Positions 55,540-63,867 of a stretch of 64,000 nt of DNA are shown here, piece after piece. The DNA lies in assembly GCA_905182175.1 (NCBI GenBank), contig CAJJAT010000001.1, positions 62,001 through 126,000 on the forward strand. Direction: 5' to 3'. Origin of the DNA: Flavobacteriales bacterium UBA1494 (lineage in GTDB: Bacteria; Bacteroidota; Bacteroidia; Flavobacteriales_E; Vicingaceae). The first letter of the stretch is position 1, and the number at the start of each line of letters is the position of its first letter. The notes beneath the pieces are model-generated. The model saw only the letters and a program-made list of their open reading frames with translations. It was not told the DNA's origin and searched no databases. The position numbers and the translations under genes are program-made.

Positions 55540-56761
55540 GCAATTATTTTTTTTGCTACTCCTTTTTTTAGGAGTAGCTCTGAACAGCTCTGCTCAGTCC
55601 AAAAAATCATTGCAGTACAAGAAGAACAAACTTCAAAAAGAAATTCAGTACACCAATAAGTTGTTGAAAGAAACAGAGAAGACAAAGGTTACCTCTCTCA
55701 ACCAATTGAGACAATTAAACAAGAAGATTTCTACTCGTCAAAAATTAATTCAAACGATTGAAGAAGAGATTCAATTACTTAGCGATAGTATTGAAATACA
55801 GATATTTACTGTGGATAGCTTGGAGACAAACCTAACCGAACTAAAAACAGAATATGCTGAGATGATTCAAAAGGCATATAAAAATAGAAGTGAATATAAC
55901 AAACTAATGTTTTTATTTTCCGCAGATAATTTTAATCAGGCTTACAAGCGCCTAAAATATTTTCAGCAATATGCTAAATTCAGGCAAGAGCAAGCTGAGA
56001 AAATTAAGTTCGAACAAATCGAAATTGACAAACAAATAAAGCTTTTAGAAGCCATTCGAAAGAGTAGCGAAGGTCTATTAAAAGCAGAATTGAACGAGAA
56101 GAATGTTTTAGCATCTGAAAAGTCCCAGAAGCAAAGTGCGGTTAATTCCCTAAAAGGAAGAGAAAAAGAATTAAAATCTCAACTGGATAAGAAAAGAAAA
56201 GATCAGGCGAAAGTAAACCAAGCAATTGAAAGGATTATTGCCGAGGAAATTAGAAAGGCGAGAGAGGCCGCGGCTAAGAAAGGTAAATCCAAGAAAGGGT
56301 TTCCAATGACACCGGAAGCAAGAGAATTAAGCAATTCTTTCACCACAAATAAAGGAAAATTACCATGGCCAGTAACCGAAGGAATAATTATTTCCCAATT
56401 TGGTGACAACGCTCACCCTACTCTGCCAAACGTTACGGTTAAAAATAACGGTATCGACATCTCAACGAAGAAAGAAAACCTCGGCAGAACAGCATTTAAT
56501 GGAACTGTTTCCAAAGTAATTATAATCCCTGGTCAAGGAAAAGTTGTGTTGGTAAACCACGGGGAATATTTTACATTGTACTCCTACTTTAAAGAAGTTT
56601 TTGTGGGGTCGGGAGATAAGGTTACTACAAAGCAAGAATTGGGTGTTTTAATTAACGAAAATGGTGAAAATACATCCACTATGCATTTTGAAATATGGAA
56701 GGCTCAGGGAGAAGGCAAACCAATTAAGTTAAACCCAAACAGCTGGATTTATAAGAATTAG
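55520..56761 (+). CDS. EnvC/NlpD-like protein with degenerate M23 domain
   Basis: A 413-residue exported protein with a signal peptide (FIKQLFFLLLLFLGVALNSSA). A long coiled coil covers about 27-255 (KKNKLQKEIQYTNKLLKETE onward). The M23 (LytM) fold follows at about 283-410. The zinc residues are poor: the first His of HxGxD is Asn (NNGIDIS), and the HxH motif reads TMHFE with only its second His. In E. coli, EnvC-type proteins with such changes activate cell-wall amidases rather than cutting peptidoglycan. It ends the envelope block and converges on aroK. Confidence 0.9.
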   Translation: MNKSFIKQLFFLLLLFLGVALNSSAQSKKSLQYKKNKLQKEIQYTNKLLKETEKTKVTSLNQLRQLNKKISTRQKLIQTIEEEIQLLSDSIEIQIFTVDSLETNLTELKTEYAEMIQKAYKNRSEYNKLMFLFSADNFNQAYKRLKYFQQYAKFRQEQAEKIKFEQIEIDKQIKLLEAIRKSSEGLLKAELNEKNVLASEKSQKQSAVNSLKGREKELKSQLDKKRKDQAKVNQAIERIIAEEIRKAREAAAKKGKSKKGFPMTPEARELSNSFTTNKGKLPWPVTEGIIISQFGDNAHPTLPNVTVKNNGIDISTKKENLGRTAFNGTVSKVIIIPGQGKVVLVNHGEYFTLYSYFKEVFVGSGDKVTTKQELGVLINENGENTSTMHFEIWKAQGEGKPIKLNPNSWIYKN

Positions 56762-56767
56762 CCCGTT

Positions 56768-57274
56768 CTAATTTGTTAAAACCGCAATCAACTTATTTAT
56801 TTTTTGTTCGTCTGCGTCAAATATAAACTCTGCTTGCTCATAAAAAGAGTTGCGGTTAGCTAACCCTTGTTCAATAAAATCTTTCAGTTCCTGATCGTTC
56901 AATTTTGCCACCAAAGGTCTTTTATCTTTATTCTGTCTCAAACGACCCAATATTCTTTGTTTCGATCGTTTTAAAAAAACTGAAGTTCCTAAATAATTCA
57001 TGTACTGAATGTTATCATAAAAGCATGGAGCTCCTCCACCCACTGCAATAACAGCCTTTAGATCCTTAGGAAATTGTCGGAGTATTTTGGCCTCTAATTT
57101 CCGAAAGTAACTTTCTCCTTTAGTTTCAAAAATATCGGTTATGGTCTGTTTTTCTTGCTCTTCAATAACTCGATCTAAGTCAATGAATGGTATTTCCATT
57201 TTACGAGCGATCTTTTTACCTTTTGAGGTTTTACCAGAAGCCATAAAGCCAATCAAAAAAATGGGATAATTCAT
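56768..57274 (-). CDS. aroK: Shikimate kinase
   Basis: A 168-residue kinase that phosphorylates shikimate. It has the P-loop GFMASGKT (residues 9-16), the shikimate-site block DLDRVIEEQ and GGGAPCFYDNIQYM, and a LID region with RPLVAKL. The P-loop has Ala in place of the usual second Gly. Its start overlaps the end of the SDR gene by 4 bp, so it is co-translated with that gene, far from aroA and aroB. Confidence 0.93.
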   Translation of the reverse strand: MNYPIFLIGFMASGKTSKGKKIARKMEIPFIDLDRVIEEQEKQTITDIFETKGESYFRKLEAKILRQFPKDLKAVIAVGGGAPCFYDNIQYMNYLGTSVFLKRSKQRILGRLRQNKDKRPLVAKLNDQELKDFIEQGLANRNSFYEQAEFIFDADEQKINKLIAVLTN

Positions 57275-58077
57275 TTTAAAGGAGAATCTGGTTCTTTCTT
57301 CATTTCTTTAAAGATCATTCGTTGCAGAAACTTAGGAGCCCACTTTGATAAAAATACAGCGAGCTTACCTTCCTTCGTTAAAACTAAGTTCTGCTCTTTA
57401 TTCCGAATGCTGTAATAAATATCCTGGGCAACCTCTTCAGGTTGCATCATTTTTGCTTCTGAGCGAGGAGATTCTCCTTGGGCAGTGCCATCAGCAGTTA
57501 ATGCGGAGTTTCGAATATTTGAAGCAGTGAACCCCGGACAAGCAACAAGCACATGCAAGTCCTTTTCAAGATTTTCAGTCCGCAGAGCATCTAAAAATCC
57601 GTGCATGGCGTATTTTGAGGCAGAATAACCTGTCCTTGCAGGTAAACCGACATATCCTCCTATCGAAGATACACCTACCACGCTTCCATTATTTTTTAAA
57701 ATATGGGGTAAAGCGAATTTGGTACAGTAAACAGTCCCAAAAAAATTAATGTCCATTACGTCTCTTATGACCTGCAAGTCTGTTTCATTAAAAATAGCCC
57801 GCATTGAAATGCCAGCATTGTTAATTAAAACATCAATTTTTTGGAAGTTTTCTATTGTTTTTTGGATCAAATTTTCGCAATCCTTCGCTTTTGAAACATC
57901 ACATTCAACAACCAATGAGTTACCCCCAAAGGCTTCAATTTCAGACTCAACGTTCTTCAATTTATTAACAGAACGAGCTGCCAACACAACGTTGGAACCT
58001 TGTTTAGCAAAATACAGGGCGGTCGCTCTTCCTATTCCGGAAGATGCACCAGTAACTATGACAACCTTGTTCTTCAT
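57271..58077 (-). CDS. Short-chain dehydrogenase/reductase
   Basis: A 268-residue SDR of the classical type. The NAD(P) site is TGASSGIG near residue 9, the NNAG motif (NNAGIS) follows, and the catalytic Ser-Tyr-Lys are in GVSSIGG and YSASKYA. An Arg after the second beta strand (AARSVNKL) favours NADP. Substrate unknown. The C-terminus has a hydrophobic/basic helix (AVFLSKWAPKFLQRMIFKEM) that may touch the membrane. It is followed by aroK with a 4-bp overlap. Confidence 0.9.
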   Translation of the reverse strand: MKNKVVIVTGASSGIGRATALYFAKQGSNVVLAARSVNKLKNVESEIEAFGGNSLVVECDVSKAKDCENLIQKTIENFQKIDVLINNAGISMRAIFNETDLQVIRDVMDINFFGTVYCTKFALPHILKNNGSVVGVSSIGGYVGLPARTGYSASKYAMHGFLDALRTENLEKDLHVLVACPGFTASNIRNSALTADGTAQGESPRSEAKMMQPEEVAQDIYYSIRNKEQNLVLTKEGKLAVFLSKWAPKFLQRMIFKEMKKEPDSPLK

Positions 58078-58136
58078 TCTTCTCTGCTAAACTAAGCTTT
58101 CTTAGTTTTGTTTCGCAACTCAAATTTAAAATAAGA

Positions 58137-59297
58137 ATGACAATCTTAACGGTTAATAACGCTACAACTGAAAAAGAATTTCACCAGTTACCTTTTTCCA
58201 TTTACAAGGAGGATAAAAGCTGGGTGCCGCACTTGAAGCAAGATATTGAAAAAGTATTTGATAACAAACAGAATAAGTTTTTTCGACATGGAGAAGCAGT
58301 ACGTTGGATTGCGCAAAAGGATGGAAAAACAATAGGCAGAATTGCTGCATTTATTAATGAAAAAGCCAATAAAAAGTCAAGCACTAAGATTGGAGGAATT
58401 GGTTTTTTCGAATGCATGAATGACGAAAAAGCTGCTTTCCAACTTTTTGAGATTGCAAAACAATGGATTAAAGATAGAGGAATGGACACCATTGAGGGAC
58501 CTATTAACTTTGGAGAAAAAGACAAGTACTGGGGACTAATTATTGAAAATTTCGAATACCCCCCCTACTACAATCAGAATTATAACCCTCCTTATTATGT
58601 TCCATTTTTTGAAAATTTTGGTTTTAAAAAATACTACGAGCAATACATTTTTCACCGAAATGTTTCTGACGAATTGATTCCACTTTTAAGAGAAAAATCG
58701 GCACGAATTAAGAAGGACCCTAAATTTACATTTGATACAATTAAGAAAGACAACCTAGAAAAATACGCTGAGGATTTTAGAACAATTTACAATAGAGCTT
58801 GGGTAAAACATGAAGGCTTTGCAGGAATGGAAAAACGTCAAGCGATGACGATCATGAAAACGATCAAACCTATTTTAGACGAAGATTTAATTCACTTTGC
58901 CTACTACGATACCCAACCGGTTGGTTTTTTTATTGCGTTACCTGAAATAAATCAAATTTTTAAATACGTTCATGGAAATTTAAATTGGTTCGGCAAATTG
59001 AAGTTTTTATACCACAAGATAAAAGGTACCTGCACCTCTTTTTTCGGGTTAGCTTTTGGTATCGATCCAGATTTTCAAGGAAAAGGGCTGGAAGGTGCAA
59101 TATTTGATGAATGTAGGAGGGTCGTTTCAATTAAAGGCAACTACGAAGATGTTGTAATTACTTGGATTGGCGATTTTAATCCAAAAATGATCCATGTAAT
59201 TCAAAACTTAGGAGCCACAAAACTTCGAACTCTTGCAACTTATCGCTATTTAATGGACCGGGAGGCTAAATTCACAAGGGCAAAGGTTATCCATTAA
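58137..59297 (+). CDS. GNAT-like N-acetyltransferase family protein (YghO type)
   Basis: A 386-residue protein. The start MTILTVNNATTEKEFHQLPF matches relatives of the YghO-like group. An N-terminal domain (about 1-180) with WVPHLKQDIEKVFD and EGPINFGEKDKYWGL is followed by a second GNAT-type fold (about 190-386) with DPDFQGKGLEGAIFDECRR at the acetyl-CoA loop position. The group is annotated as acetyltransferases, but I know of no demonstrated reaction. It is divergent from the SDR gene and followed by tRNA-Lys. Confidence 0.78.
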   Translation: MTILTVNNATTEKEFHQLPFSIYKEDKSWVPHLKQDIEKVFDNKQNKFFRHGEAVRWIAQKDGKTIGRIAAFINEKANKKSSTKIGGIGFFECMNDEKAAFQLFEIAKQWIKDRGMDTIEGPINFGEKDKYWGLIIENFEYPPYYNQNYNPPYYVPFFENFGFKKYYEQYIFHRNVSDELIPLLREKSARIKKDPKFTFDTIKKDNLEKYAEDFRTIYNRAWVKHEGFAGMEKRQAMTIMKTIKPILDEDLIHFAYYDTQPVGFFIALPEINQIFKYVHGNLNWFGKLKFLYHKIKGTCTSFFGLAFGIDPDFQGKGLEGAIFDECRRVVSIKGNYEDVVITWIGDFNPKMIHVIQNLGATKLRTLATYRYLMDREAKFTRAKVIH

Positions 59298-59357
59298 ATT
59301 GATTTTCAGTACATCAAAAAAAAATACTTTTTTTTTAAAAAAAAGTTAACTTTTATT

Positions 59358-59387
59358 TTGTCAGTTTAAACATGACTGGTATCTTTG
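59358..59387 (+). promoter_or_regulatory. Promoter of tRNA-Lys (TTG, 19-bp spacer, TATCTTTG)
   Basis: TTG at 59358-59360, a 19-bp spacer and TATCTTTG at 59380-59387 match the Bacteroidota sigma-A promoter (TTG...TAnnTTTG) exactly. The tRNA begins 17 bp downstream. Confidence 0.78.
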
Positions 59388-59403
59388 CCGTCCGAAAAAA
59401 AAC

Positions 59404-59476
59404 GACTCGTTAGCTCAGCTGGTAGAGCACGTCCCTTTTAAGGATGGGGTCCTGGGTTCGAACCCCAGACGAGTCA
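59404..59476 (+). tRNA. tRNA-Lys (anticodon TTT)
   Basis: A 73-nt cloverleaf. Acceptor GACTCGT pairs with ACGAGTC plus discriminator A. The D stem is GCTC/GAGC, the anticodon stem CGTCC/GGATG has loop CTTTTAA (anticodon TTT), and the T stem is CTGGG/CCCAG with TTCGAAC. CCA is not encoded. A terminator follows at 59486. Confidence 0.97.
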
Positions 59477-59485
59477 CAAGGTCGG

Positions 59486-59516
59486 AAAAGCTACACTGCA
59501 AAGTGTGGCTTTTTTT
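59486..59516 (+). terminator. Intrinsic terminator of tRNA-Lys
   Basis: Stem AAAAGCTACACT / AGTGTGGCTTTT with loop GCAA and a following T tract, 10 bp after the tRNA. It contains one G-T pair. Confidence 0.85.
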
Positions 59517-59583
59517 GTTTTAAATATACTGTGCAGGGTGAGAAGTATATACTGAGCTCTTTTCTGAAAGAAACTTCTTATTT

Positions 59584-59888
59584 AGGAAGTACAAACATCC
59601 TTATCTGCTTAAAAACTTGCAGATCGAACGACCTAACCAAGTCTGTGAAATAGACATCACTTATGTTCCTATGAAGGATGGCTTTATGTATTTAACTGCT
59701 ATAATAGATGTATTTAGCAGAAAAATTGTTTTTTTGGTTTATCTAATTCGTTAGATGCAGAATCTAGCTTAAGAGTGGTTAGATCTGGTATTGAGACAAG
59801 CGGGAAACCTGAAATACTTAACTCTGAACTAGGCTCTCAATTTACTTGTTTAGAATACATTAATCTATTAAAAAGAGAAAAAATACAG
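59584..59888 (+). pseudogene. IS3-family transposase OrfB remnant
   Basis: Two frames join into part of an IS3-family rve integrase core. The first reads RKYKHPYLLKNLQIERPNQV, then CEIDITYVPMKDGFMYLTAI, which contains the first catalytic Asp. After a frame change near 59741 the second reads SNSLDAESSLRVVRSGIE and ILNSELGSQFTCLEYINLL. The second catalytic Asp, normally in NSDQGSQF, is Glu here. OrfA, the third catalytic Glu and both ends are missing, so the element cannot move. It lies directly after tRNA-Lys and is joined at 59885 to an unrelated nuclease fragment. Confidence 0.85.
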
Positions 59889-60298
59889 ATTTACATAATC
59901 TTCATGCGGAAGATGTTTCAACTAATTCAGCTAGGAACAAAAGAAACTTTGATACAGCAACAACTCAACACATAGATAGCAGTTGGAATTATAATGGCCC
60001 AACACTTTCTTACACTGCGTCAAGTCAATGGGTTTGGGAGCCACATGACGAAATGAAGGGAAATGTTGCGAGGGTTATTTTCATCATGACAGTAAGGTAT
60101 GAAGGCGAGAAAGCAGAGTTAAATATTGAGTTAACAGACAGCCTATTACTTAGCTCTAGTCAGTTGCCACTGCATGGAAATGCTCGAACGCTTTACAATT
60201 GGCATTTGAACGATACTGTAAGTATTGCAGAGCAGTCAAGAAACGACACTATTTATAAGTATCAGAATAATAGAAACCCTTTTATTGACCATATTGAA
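59885..60298 (+). pseudogene. Endonuclease I-family nuclease, internal fragment
   Basis: The frame TDLHNLHAEDVSTNSARNKRN followed by HIDSSWNYNGPTLSYTAS and WVWEPHDEMKGNVARVIFIMTVRYEGE, then GNARTLYNWHLNDTVS and NNRNPFIDH, reproduces the middle of secreted endonuclease I enzymes of Bacteroidota. The signal peptide, the HxxEHxWPxS active-site region just upstream of DLHNL, and the C-terminal end are absent. Coding identity begins abruptly where the IS3 remnant ends, and is lost after FIDHIE. It is a dead fragment of a DNA/RNA-degrading exoenzyme. Confidence 0.8.
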
Positions 60299-60306
60299 TG
60301 TTACAG

Positions 60307-60357
60307 AATTAGCTTTCTGTTTCTTTTTAACTTACCAACAAGCATCATAGCATTTCA
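60307..60357. repeat. 51-bp direct repeat, copy 1
   Basis: The run from AATTAGCTTTCTG to CATAGCATTTCA recurs at 60456-60506 with a single mismatch (A/G at the fifth base). It lies immediately after the nuclease fragment. Both copies are followed by TTAACTTAC-like sequence and a short CGATTGCATCG or CGATACAATCG palindrome. Confidence 0.85.
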
Positions 60358-60455
60358 AATTAACTTACTTACGCTACCGCACGATTGCATCGTTTGGTCT
60401 GACTGACTTGCAGTCCAATAAAATTAACTCTATTTAAAAAGTCAACTCATCTCTC

Positions 60456-60506
60456 AATTGGCTTTCTGTTTCTTTTTAACTTACCAACAAGCATCATAGC
60501 ATTTCA
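60456..60506. repeat. 51-bp direct repeat, copy 2
   Basis: Second copy of the repeat at 60307-60357, offset by 149 bp in the same orientation. The DNA between this copy and the tRNA-Ser terminator (60507-60752) shows no gene. Confidence 0.85.
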
Positions 60507-60752
60507 TTAACTTACACACACGATACAATCGTGCAGCAGCGGAGGGAATCTAATTACCGGAATTATCAACAAAGAATTTAAATACCTCGACTTACCCTTC
60601 GAACTTAGTTTGCGTACTAAACATTCCGACAAAACAACCCTTGCATCAGGTTAGGTTAAATAACGAACATTATGTCTTCAAAGCTGAGTTGAATAAGATA
60701 ATTTAACTGCAATCTGTTGCCAAAAATGGCAACCACACAACGCAGGTAAAAG

Positions 60753-60790
60753 AAAAAAGCCTTGTAAGTTCAGAACTTACAAGGCTTTTG
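60753..60790 (-). terminator. Terminator of tRNA-Ser
   Basis: Perfect stem AAAGCCTTGTAAGTTC / GAACTTACAAGGCTTT sharing a tiny loop, with an A run to the left that becomes a U tract on the minus strand. It ends directly at the encoded CCA end of tRNA-Ser. Confidence 0.88.
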
Positions 60791-60878
60791 TGGCGGAGAA
60801 AGAGGGATTCGAACCCCCGGTACCTTGCGGTACGCTAGTTTTCAAGACTAGTGCATTCAACCGCTCTGCCATTTCTCC
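60791..60878 (-). tRNA. tRNA-Ser (anticodon TGA)
   Basis: An 88-nt class II tRNA including an encoded CCA (60791-60793). Acceptor GGAGAAA pairs with TTTCTCC plus discriminator G. The anticodon stem CTAGT/ACTAG holds loop CTTGAAA (anticodon TGA, reads UCA). The long variable arm is CGTACCGCAAGGTACC and the T arm GGGGG-TTCGAAT-CCCTC. Its CCA is encoded, unlike tRNA-Lys in the same window. Confidence 0.97.
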
Positions 60879-60882
60879 GCGG

Positions 60883-60890
60883 CAAAAGTA
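60883..60890 (-). promoter_or_regulatory. Candidate extended -7 box (TACTTTTGCCG) of tRNA-Ser
   Basis: TACTTTTG on the minus strand lies only 4 bp from the mature 5' end of tRNA-Ser. The nearest TTG upstream is about 31 bp away, too far for a standard -33. If real, the transcript starts at or next to the mature 5' nucleotide. Confidence 0.45.
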
Positions 60891-60967
60891 CCAAAGGTTT
60901 TTATTTTAAAAAATAATTTTGCAACATATTTCAAATTAAATGTGTCTTCTATTCGTAATTTAGAACT

Positions 60968-62452
60968 ATGAAAAATATTTTAGCTTTATTATCAGGTATT
61001 TTGCTATTTTCAGGAGCTTTTGCTTCTGTTAAATTCTCGATAGATTATGCCATATTCCAAGCCAACAATGAACCTTATCTTGAATTTTACCTCACTGTCA
61101 CCGGAAATTCGATCGGATATGGTCAAATAGAAAAGGACGGAGAGCAAGAGTTATTTAAAGGGCAGGTAGAAATGACTTACCTCATTGAAGATGGCGATAA
61201 AGTTATTGCTTTCGAAAAATTCCAGTTAAATAGTCCGGCGTACAACGAAAACGAAATAGCAAACCAAACAGTAGACTTAATCGACTTAAAAAGGTTAAAG
61301 TTTCCAATTGGAATATACTCCTATACTATCATTGCAAAAGACTTGGTAAACGGAAGCACTGCCGAAGCAAGTGGAACACTGCGAAATTATTCTAGCGCAA
61401 CAAACAATCTACAATTTTCTGAAATTCAACTCGGCAACAGCATTTCACCAACAAAAAAGAAAAATCAATTTTCGAAAGTAGGATTTGATATTGTGCCTAA
61501 TGTAGACCACAACTACATTCGTAATAACAACAAATTAAGTGCCTACTTTGAAATATACAATGCCAGTGCACAACTAGGAGATAGCACAGCGTATTTATTA
61601 GACATAAAGGTAATTGATGCTATTAGTGGTAAACCTACAGCGAATTTAAGAGCTACTAAAAGACTCAAATCAAATAAAGCAACATCGCACATACAGCCTT
61701 TTAACATAGATAAATTACCAACAGGCAGGTACGAGGTGCTAACTGAAGCGCGCAATAGAAACAATGAAGTGATCGCCACTCAAAGGGTTGGATTTTTTAG
61801 ACTAAACCCTGAATTACAAAACCTAGATAACTTGGGCATTGAAGGGACATTTGTAGATTCCATGAGAAACCCTGAACTGCTGGCGGAGTACATTAGGTCT
61901 ATTCGAGTAATTTCAAAAGAGCGAGAAAAAATATGGGGTAACAACCAACTTAAATATGCTGAATTAGAATTTATGCAACGGTACTTTCTCAACTTTTGGA
62001 GAAATAGAGACGAACTTAACCCTGAGTTAGCTTGGGAGAATTATAAAGAAAAACTAATTTTAGTTGATGAAGAATTTGGTTACGGTGGAGTTAGTGGCTA
62101 TAGAACCGACCGAGGTAGAGTTTACTTGCAGTATGGAAAACCGCAGCAATTGCAAGATGTACCGTACGATAGCGATAACCACCCCTATACCATTTGGCAG
62201 TATTACAAGCTAACTGATTGTTATAGAAACGAATTAAATGGATTAACGGATAGAAAGTTTATTTTTTACAGCAATACCAACGAAATGTTAGGATACGAAG
62301 TATTGCATTCTAACGTGCCTGGAGAAGTTCAAAATGAGCAGTGGGAATTTACACTTAACAAAAAACAAGTTGGAAAAAGACCAGGAACTAGGGAAAACAC
62401 TACTTTAGAGGGACAGGATAGAGCGCGCGATTTATTCAACAATCCTAGGTAG
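60968..62452 (+). CDS. GWxTD domain-containing exported protein
   Basis: A 494-residue protein with a signal peptide (MKNILALLSGILLFSGAFA). The first 300 residues are beta-rich (bacterial Ig-like), with LRNYSSATNNLQFSEIQLG and RYEVLTEARNRNNEV. The C-terminal domain (about 330-490) has YFLNFWRNRDELNPELAW and the namesake motif as GVSGYRTDRGRVYLQYGKP, so GWxTD is GYRTD here. Family function is unknown; the domain is common in Bacteroidota and acidobacterial envelope proteins. It is followed 34 bp later by a glycosyltransferase gene, possibly one operon. Confidence 0.85.
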   Translation: MKNILALLSGILLFSGAFASVKFSIDYAIFQANNEPYLEFYLTVTGNSIGYGQIEKDGEQELFKGQVEMTYLIEDGDKVIAFEKFQLNSPAYNENEIANQTVDLIDLKRLKFPIGIYSYTIIAKDLVNGSTAEASGTLRNYSSATNNLQFSEIQLGNSISPTKKKNQFSKVGFDIVPNVDHNYIRNNNKLSAYFEIYNASAQLGDSTAYLLDIKVIDAISGKPTANLRATKRLKSNKATSHIQPFNIDKLPTGRYEVLTEARNRNNEVIATQRVGFFRLNPELQNLDNLGIEGTFVDSMRNPELLAEYIRSIRVISKEREKIWGNNQLKYAELEFMQRYFLNFWRNRDELNPELAWENYKEKLILVDEEFGYGGVSGYRTDRGRVYLQYGKPQQLQDVPYDSDNHPYTIWQYYKLTDCYRNELNGLTDRKFIFYSNTNEMLGYEVLHSNVPGEVQNEQWEFTLNKKQVGKRPGTRENTTLEGQDRARDLFNNPR

Positions 62453-62485
62453 TACTTGCTTATTTTTACATTCTAATTTTTTGAG

Positions 62486-63478
62486 ATGAGCCCGAGTGTT
62501 GCTGTAGTTATATTAAATTGGAATGGTTCAAAACATCTAGAAACTTACCTCCCTTCGGTTGTTAAGTATTCTGAAAATGCAACCGTTTATATGGCTGACA
62601 ATGCATCTATTGATGGCTCCATCTTATTCACAGAAAAGAATTTTCCGACTGTTAAAATTATTAGAAATAATTCTAACGGAGGATTTGCAAAAGGCTATAA
62701 CGAGGCTCTAAAGCAACTAAAAGAGGACTACTTTGTTCTTCTTAACTCGGATGTAGAAGTCACACCCAATTGGATTAAACCAGTTATTGACAAGCTACAG
62801 CATACGGAAAATGTTTGTATTGCCCAACCTAAAATTAAAGCATACCTGAACAAAGAAGAATTTGAATATGCAGGGGCTGCAGGTGGCTTCATCGATTTTT
62901 TAGGATATCCATTCTGCCAAGGTAGAATATTTGATACGCTGGAAAAAGATACAGCCCAATACGATGAAAGTAGAGAGATTTTTTGGGCTACAGGAGCCTG
63001 CATGTTCGTAAAATCATCTATCTTCAATCAATTAGGAGGATTCGACGAACGTTACTTTGCACACATGGAGGAAATTGATCTTTGCTGGAGGGCAAAAAAT
63101 TTAGGTTATTCTGTGTATTATGTTGCTGAAAGCACCGTATTTCACCTCGGGGGTGGGACCATGAAAAATACAAACCCTAGAAAGACCTTTTTAAATTTCC
63201 GAAATAGCCTACTTACCCTTTATAAAAACGATAACACCCCTTATCGTAAACTAAAACTATTACTCAGGCTTTTTTTAGACGGCATGGCATTTGTTAAATT
63301 GTTCATTAGTTCAGGTCCAAGACATGCATTTGCTATTGTACAAGCTCACTTTTCATTTTACAAAATGACGAAGATAAGATCTGCTGTGGAAAACCCAAAT
63401 ACCTCCGGAATTTTAAAGTCGAGTATCGTCTGGTCGTATTACGGAAAAGGAGTTAAATATTTCTCTCAACTAAAATAA
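62486..63478 (+). CDS. Family 2 glycosyltransferase
   Basis: A 330-residue GT-A enzyme of the rhamnosyl-transferase-like branch. It has VVILNWNGSKHLETYLPSV, the donor-site DNASIDGS, the NGGFAKGYNEAL loop, the metal-binding acid motif LLNSDVEVTPNW and the acceptor region GGFDERYFAHMEEIDLCWRA. The C-terminal helix carries KTFLNFRNSLLTLYKN. It transfers a sugar to a cell-surface glycan or lipid; donor and acceptor are unknown. Its end overlaps the convergent thioesterase by 13 bp. Confidence 0.92.
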   Translation: MSPSVAVVILNWNGSKHLETYLPSVVKYSENATVYMADNASIDGSILFTEKNFPTVKIIRNNSNGGFAKGYNEALKQLKEDYFVLLNSDVEVTPNWIKPVIDKLQHTENVCIAQPKIKAYLNKEEFEYAGAAGGFIDFLGYPFCQGRIFDTLEKDTAQYDESREIFWATGACMFVKSSIFNQLGGFDERYFAHMEEIDLCWRAKNLGYSVYYVAESTVFHLGGGTMKNTNPRKTFLNFRNSLLTLYKNDNTPYRKLKLLLRLFLDGMAFVKLFISSGPRHAFAIVQAHFSFYKMTKIRSAVENPNTSGILKSSIVWSYYGKGVKYFSQLK

Positions 63479-63867
63479 AGCTCCATCTTTTCAACAAAGT
63501 ATTTTGGAGGCCTACAAGCCCTTTTGTTAACATCTATGAAAAAAAGGGTAGTTTGCGCTGTAACGATGAGTGCATCTTTTCGACGAATTTCATAATCGAA
63601 AACAATCTTGTTCGAAGGCATTTGTTTTACCCTTGTGATTACCTCTAATTCGTCATCGTATAAAGCGGCATTGTGATAATTGATTTTCAATTCCTTAACA
63701 GGCAATGCGTACCCTTCCTTTTCCATGCTTCTGTAGGACAAACCAACTGTCTTAAGCGCATCCACCCTACCAACTTCTAAATATTGAGCATAATTCCCAT
63801 AGTAAACGAACCCCATTTGATCTGTTTCAGAATACCTTACTATAAGTTTACTTCTTGATTCTATCAT
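63466..63867 (-). CDS. YbgC/4-hydroxybenzoyl-CoA-type acyl-CoA thioesterase
   Basis: A 133-residue hotdog-fold thioesterase. The active-site helix block is RYSETDQMGFVYYGNYAQYLEVGRVDAL, with the catalytic Asp in TDQMG, followed by YALPVKELKINYHNAALYDDELEV. YbgC proteins hydrolyse short or medium acyl-CoA and act with the Tol-Pal system in proteobacteria; no tol genes are seen here. Length is typical. The remaining 133 bp to the window end hold no gene. Confidence 0.93.
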   Translation of the reverse strand: MIESRSKLIVRYSETDQMGFVYYGNYAQYLEVGRVDALKTVGLSYRSMEKEGYALPVKELKINYHNAALYDDELEVITRVKQMPSNKIVFDYEIRRKDALIVTAQTTLFFIDVNKRACRPPKYFVEKMELYFS

